Source of the DNA: Ananas comosus | Taxonomy: Eukaryota > Streptophyta > Magnoliopsida > Poales > Bromeliaceae | DNA: 64,000 nt | Direction: 5' to 3' | Assembly (NCBI RefSeq): GCF_001540865.1 | Contig: NC_033622.1 | Span: forward strand, 1,266,504-1,330,503 | Part shown: positions 59,648-64,000 of the stretch, piece after piece | How positions within the stretch are numbered: position 1 is the stretch's first letter | Layout of the letters: the number at the start of each line of letters is the position of its first letter | The notes under the pieces: generated by a model | Told to the model about the DNA's origin: nothing | The model's input: only the letters and a program-made list of their open reading frames with translations | The model's database searches: none | Position numbers and translations under genes: made by a program

Positions 59648-60398
59648 AGGGATGTAAAACGGGCCGGACGGCATGTGGGCTGCCGGACCCAGCACCGCCT
59701 CGGGCCGAGCTACAGCAAGGCACGAGTACAATAGCACCCGGGCCAGGCCGGCCCGGCACGGCCTCGGGCTGGGCTACAGCACAAACAGGTACTGTAACAC
59801 TTGTGCCTGGCCGGCCCGACCCGAGGCTCTGAGCCGTGATGGGCCATATTTTTGGAGCCCGACAGCCCGACATGGCATGGCCCGAAATGGGCCTGAGCCA
59901 TGCCCGGCAGTAGGGCCAGCCCGGCCCGCACCCCATGCCATGGGGTCTAAGCGCGGCCCTTCTCCCCAGGAGCTCTCCACCCAAGGTCTGCCAGACCTTG
60001 GGAGGAGGACTTTTGGTCCAATGGAGACAATTTGGTCCATTGGACCAAAAGTCAATTTCATTTTTAAAAAAAAAATAATAATAATACAAATTTATTTATT
60101 TTTTAAAAAATAAATATTTATTTTAGTATAATTATTTTTATAATTTTTTAATATTTTAATCAAAATATTAATTTAAATAAAAATATTTATTGTTTATATT
60201 TTTAAATTTCATACTAAATTTTTTTAAAAAATTTTAAAAATAAATACTTTACTAGGCCGGCCTGGAGCACGGCCCGTGCCTTCCAGGCGAAAGGGCCATG
60301 CCGGGCCAGAGGTTAGACAACTTGGGCCCGGCACGGCCCAGCTCGAAATTAAATCCGAGCTGGGCTGGGCCGGACCTAGCCCGTTTCGGTTCGAAAAA
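59648..60398. mobile_element. GC-rich hAT-like element with GGCCCGGC repeats
   Basis: Left end tagggatgtaaaacgggccg; right end near cctagcccgtttcggttcg. Both ends are dense in cgggcc/ggcccg words in both senses around a very AT-rich core (60,065-60,250), the same plan as the hAT element at 30 kb. The right end is not a clean inverse of the left and I found no 8-bp duplication, so the boundary is approximate. The long Pro/Arg/Gly frames here come from base composition. Confidence 0.5.
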
Positions 60399-60980
60399 TG
60401 TAGTATTATTCGATCAAAATGAACTAATTAAGAAAACCAAAAGAACATATCAATATAGACGATTCTCCGTTTTTGGCAGGAGAACAAAAACCGTCTCATA
60501 CCCAAATCGTTGCGATTTACGTAACGTGTTTACCAAAACAAACGTAATATCTTTTTATCGAGTGAAAAGTGGCAAATCGAAAATGGTTGACATTGAGTTG
60601 TGATAGGAACTGCGGCCAACAAGAAACTCTATGTCAACTGATAAAGTTATGATAGAAAAATATAATATTTTTGATCGTCGATATGTCATCCAGTATATAA
60701 TATATCCGCACGTAATATATAAATTTATAAGCACATTAGCAGGTTAAAAAAACAACATTAATTATGCATGACATCTAAGATGAGATTGCTGAGTCATTCT
60801 CCATTTGTTTAGCAATTAATTGGATAGTTCCTCACGGGTCTTAAACTTTCTTTTGTTTGCATGTGGTTTTCGAACGCATTAATTAAGCAAAGCAACTAGA
60901 TCTTATCTATGTATGCTGATAATTTGCTGAGTCATTGCCCCAATTTTCTTTACAATTAGCTACCTAAAATACCAATTTTT
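60399..60980. other. Intergenic DNA without a recognised gene
   Basis: No known domain in the frame at 60,298-60,603, which starts inside the GC-rich element. Nothing else is visible. Confidence 0.4.
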
Positions 60981-61136
60981 ACCGACCATCCCTAAAGCAA
61001 GTGGCAAAGGGCTTGATGGTTGGTACCCGAGACTCAAGTTCGAATCCTAGTTGATTCACATTTCCAGCTAAGTTTATTTCTAAATGAAATAAACGAAACG
61101 GGTTGCGTGTTACCTATCTCTCAAAAAAAAAAAAAA
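60981..61136 (+). mobile_element. tRNA-derived SINE, fourth copy
   Basis: A-box-like taaagcaagtggcaaagg, B box agttcgaatcctag, shared tail and poly-A. Its hairpin reads ggttg-cgtg-ttacc (61,101-61,114), with one mismatch. No clear target duplication. Confidence 0.85.
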
Positions 61137-61342
61137 GTTCTTTCAACAGTTAGGCTTTTTTTATATATAGGACCGTAAATCTTACATCTCTTTCGTTCAA
61201 GAGTCCACAAATTTTTTTTAAAGATTTTTCAGTATTGAAATTTTATATGTACATCTTATATATAGGTATCAATCTTACCCCTCTTCCATCAAATAGCCCA
61301 ATTTTTTTTTATTTTTTTAATATTAGAAAAAAATTGATAAGN

Positions 61343-61404
<62 letters not shown>
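61343..61404. repeat. (TA)n microsatellite next to an assembly N
   Basis: At least 62 bp of TA, starting directly after the N at 61,342, so the true length is unknown. Confidence 0.85.
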
Positions 61405-61407
<3 letters not shown>

Positions 61408-61865
61408 TAATTTCATAACAAATTAACAAAAATAAAGGATATATATATATAGAAACAAGGGTGTTTATATTTTCAGTGTATTTTTACACTATTTCTCTTT
61501 GAACTTCAGTGGAAATGTTAAAGGTTTCAGATCCAATCAAAAAGCTTAAGCTACATATCTGGTGAAAAAAAAAATCTATACTGACCATAAATCTAATTTG
61601 TATTTATATGGATTTAATACTTTTAACGCAAATGATCGTATTTTTTTTAAACAAGAACAAATCTCTTTACTTTTGTATCATGTGCTTACAAGCAATATGA
61701 ACTTACAAGTATATAGCAATTTCTAGATTAAAACAGATATCATTGTACCATTTTTTTTTTCCCTAAAAGGTAAAATTTTAAAAGTGTTTTATCTTCTTCA
61801 AGGAGATAGATTGCCTATTGACCATAATCTTACTCCAATATTTTTATCATAAGTAGCAAAAAAAC

Positions 61866-61993
61866 TTAATGGTTGGTATCTGAAATCGTAATTAAGTTTC
61901 GAATCTAATTTTTTTCTCATCTCCAGCTAAGTTCATTTATAAAAATAAAATTGAACGAAGTGGACAGCATACTGCTATTCTGTCAAAAAAAAA
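61866..61993 (+). mobile_element. Degenerate SINE of the same family
   Basis: Keeps taatggttggtatctgaaat, a decayed B box (agtttcgaatctaa), cagctaagttcatttataaa and a broken hairpin (ggacagcatactgctatt) before poly-A. The head upstream of the A box is lost or unrecognisable. An older copy of the family. Confidence 0.65.
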
Positions 61994-62283
61994 GATAAAC
62001 TTTAGTTTGCCCTCCTATAATTTAGTTTTCTGTGATTTAAAAAATTATACTTAACTATCCTGTAATTTAACTTACTTTTATTTTGTTACTCTGTGATTCA
62101 AAAACTTACTACTATATGGTTGCCAAAAAATTTTACTTTGTTACTATATTTGATAGTAAATTTTTTTATATTAAAATGGAGATAAAATTATAAAATAATT
62201 AAGTATAACTTTTTCAATCATAGAATAGAATGATAAAGTAAAAAATAAGTTAATTAGGAGATAAATTAAAATTTATTCATATT

Positions 62284-62798
62284 CACTACAACAGAATTAG
62301 GTTATAGGGACACATACTTAGGACACTTTTGTGTAAGTGTCCCATTTATGCCAAAACTTAAAAAAATATCTACTAATGCTTAAATATAAAGCCCAATCCA
62401 ACAAAAAATAAAAGGTTACTCTACTCAACCTACCCCATTCAACCTATTCGGCCTGATTACAAATAGAAAAGAAAAAAAAAGAAAAATCGATTACAATCTC
62501 TCCTTCTCCTCTCACTTAATCCACTGAAATTCTAGACGAATAGCCCTTCCCTCTCGTCCTCCACCGCCACCGCAGCCAACAAAATAGAGTTTCGGTGGTT
62601 GATTAATGCTTAAATAAATATTAGTAAATTAGCAGCACTCTTTTTAGGTTATAGCGACACTCTTTAACTGTCACTATATACCTAGCGACCCCACATATAG
62701 CAACACTTTTTAAAAGTATCGGTAATTTAGCCAGCAACACTTATTTTGACTTATACCGATATTTAAAATTATCGTTATAGACTATTTTTGTTGTAGTG
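62284..62798. mobile_element. 515-bp CACTA-type MITE
   Basis: Begins cactacaacagaat and ends atttttgttgtagtg, inverted CACTA ends. Flanked by the 3-bp duplication att at 62,281-62,283 and 62,799-62,801. Inner repeats of gcgacactctt / agtgtccc type. It carries no transposase, so it must depend on an En/Spm-like element elsewhere. Confidence 0.88.
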
Positions 62799-62890
62799 AT
62801 TTTTAATGCGTTAGAAATACTTATTTGTTTTAAGCCAATAATAAAACTCCAATGATGAGGCCTCGACAAACTCAGCATTTCCTCCATAAA

Positions 62891-63756
62891 GGGGCCGTTT
62901 GGTTGGATGTAGTTGCAGAAACAGTGTAGTTGGAAATACATGCAGTTGTAAATGCTGCAGTTATAACTACACCTAGTCTGTTTGGTTTTACGCAGTTGCA
63001 ACTGCTGCAGTTATATTTCTTCTATTTGGTAATATGAAGCTGATAGTTGTATTTATGAATTTTGTCACCTCTTCAGATAAAGTGGTAAGGTTACCTTCAC
63101 TAAACATAAAATAATTGTATAAATTTATTAATTATTTAAATTTACTATTTATAAATAAATAAGTAGATATATATAATATTTTTATATTTTTCAATAATTC
63201 TTCAACTTATTAATCGACACATTTAAAATTTTTAATTTATTTAATTTTAATATGTAAATCAAACTTTAAAAATTTAAACGATTCTCTCATTTTTTTTTAT
63301 CAAATTTAATAATTATAATTAATTAAAACTTATTAAATTAACATAGACGATCACATTCTATAAAAATTTAAAAAAAAAAACTATATTTATATTTTAAATA
63401 AAATAAATTTAAAAAAATTAATTTTTTGCACAAAGCTTGTATTGTCTAAAAAATTTTATTAGTATGAGTTTATTTATAAGTATTTTTATTTACCTATATA
63501 CATATATTATTTATTTATTTAGCTATTTATTTATTTATTTATTATTATTAATTTGCGGGTAATCCTATCCCTCACCAACTGCTGCAGTTGGAACTACGAC
63601 CAATTTGGATGTAGTTCCAACTGCAGCATTTGGGCCTTCTTGTGCAGTTGGAACTGCAGCAGTTGAACTCAACTACACTAAACCAAACAAAGGAATTGTG
63701 GCTGCACGCATTTGCAACTGCACTGCAGTTGCAAATGCGTACAACCAAACAGCCCC
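62891..63756. mobile_element. ~866-bp MITE with GGGGC(C)GTTTGGTTG ends
   Basis: Left ggggccgtttggttg, right caaccaaacagcccc. Both arms repeat ctgcagttg(g/c)aact in each sense, and the middle (63,100-63,540) is AT-rich. The flanks aaa/aaa would fit a 3-bp duplication, as in PIF/Harbinger, but that is too short to be sure. The open frames at 63,572-63,885 read through these repeats and are not genes. Confidence 0.6.
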
Positions 63757-64000
63757 AAAAAGTAGAGCTACAATTAATATCCCGTGGTGATGAAGAATAT
63801 GCCATATGTATGTTCCACAAAAGGTAGATCGACAATTAAGCTTTTCTTTTATTATTATGTCCTTATGAAGTTGATTGATCATCAATCATTGTGGGCTTAT
63901 CTTATGAAAATCTAGAATAAGCTTAGTTTCTCTTCAAGCTCAGTGAGACACTTGAAAATATAATATTCCGTCCGCTAGCAATAATAATTTGTTACGTCCA
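63757..64000. other. Intergenic DNA at the window edge
   Basis: I see no gene, repeat end or structured element in the last 240 bases. Confidence 0.5.

Noticed and set aside
59646..60113. Long Pro/Arg/Gly-rich frames on both strands
   Set aside because: They are caused by ggcccg-type repeats of a transposable element.
63572..63885. Cys/Ser/Asn-rich frames
   Set aside because: They read through the ctgcagttg repeats of the MITE.

Overview
The window is nuclear DNA from a flowering plant, most likely a monocot. It has intron-rich genes with plant-specific families (ATL RING-H2, VAN3-binding/FORKED-like, UPBEAT1-like HLH, CER3/WAX2), AT-rich intergenic DNA full of microsatellites, and many plant transposon types (CACTA, hAT, Mutator-like MITEs, a Cassandra TRIM, tRNA-derived SINEs, LINEs). 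The style of the SINE and MITE families made me think of pineapple (Ananas), but I cannot confirm the species. Five isolated N bases (9592, 18222, 32042, 58766, 61342) look like collapsed assembly gaps.

Layout. 1-6.8 kb: AT-rich, with a small hAT-like element, a degenerate foldback element and a 5'-truncated LINE. 6.85-8.23 kb (minus): an intronless ATL-type RING-H2 E3 ligase gene. 8.5-16 kb: foldback MITEs, two fresh SINEs and an LTR remnant. 16.1-18.5 kb (minus): a multi-exon VAN3-binding-protein-like gene (DUF828 plus PH_2), with its first exon not found. 18.6-32.6 kb: gene-poor, with five MITE classes, a SINE, a LINE and a 1.1-kb hAT element carrying another MITE inside it. 32.7-37.7 kb (plus): two small atypical HLH genes of the UPBEAT1/IBH1 kind, 4.4 kb apart. 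42.4-42.6 kb (minus): a GC-rich first exon with telo-boxes, of unknown family. 44.5-54.2 kb (minus): a complete eleven-exon CER3/WAX2 (Glossy1-like) gene whose introns hold MITEs, a LINE tail and a four-unit tandem array of about 147-bp units. 54.4-64 kb: no gene recognised; an intact Cassandra element, a GC-rich hAT-like element, SINEs, a CACTA MITE and a TTTGGTTG-type MITE.

The protein genes do not form a pathway cluster. They are separate plant genes: CER3 makes cuticular wax alkanes, the VAN3-binding-like protein belongs to a family acting in vein patterning and auxin canalisation, the HLH proteins are probable non-DNA-binding regulators, and the ATL protein is a membrane-anchored ubiquitin ligase. 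The most coherent non-gene signal is a short 3' hairpin (GGTAG-CGTG-CTACC type) before the poly-A of both the LINEs and the SINEs, which suggests that the SINEs borrow the LINE machinery through this tail.
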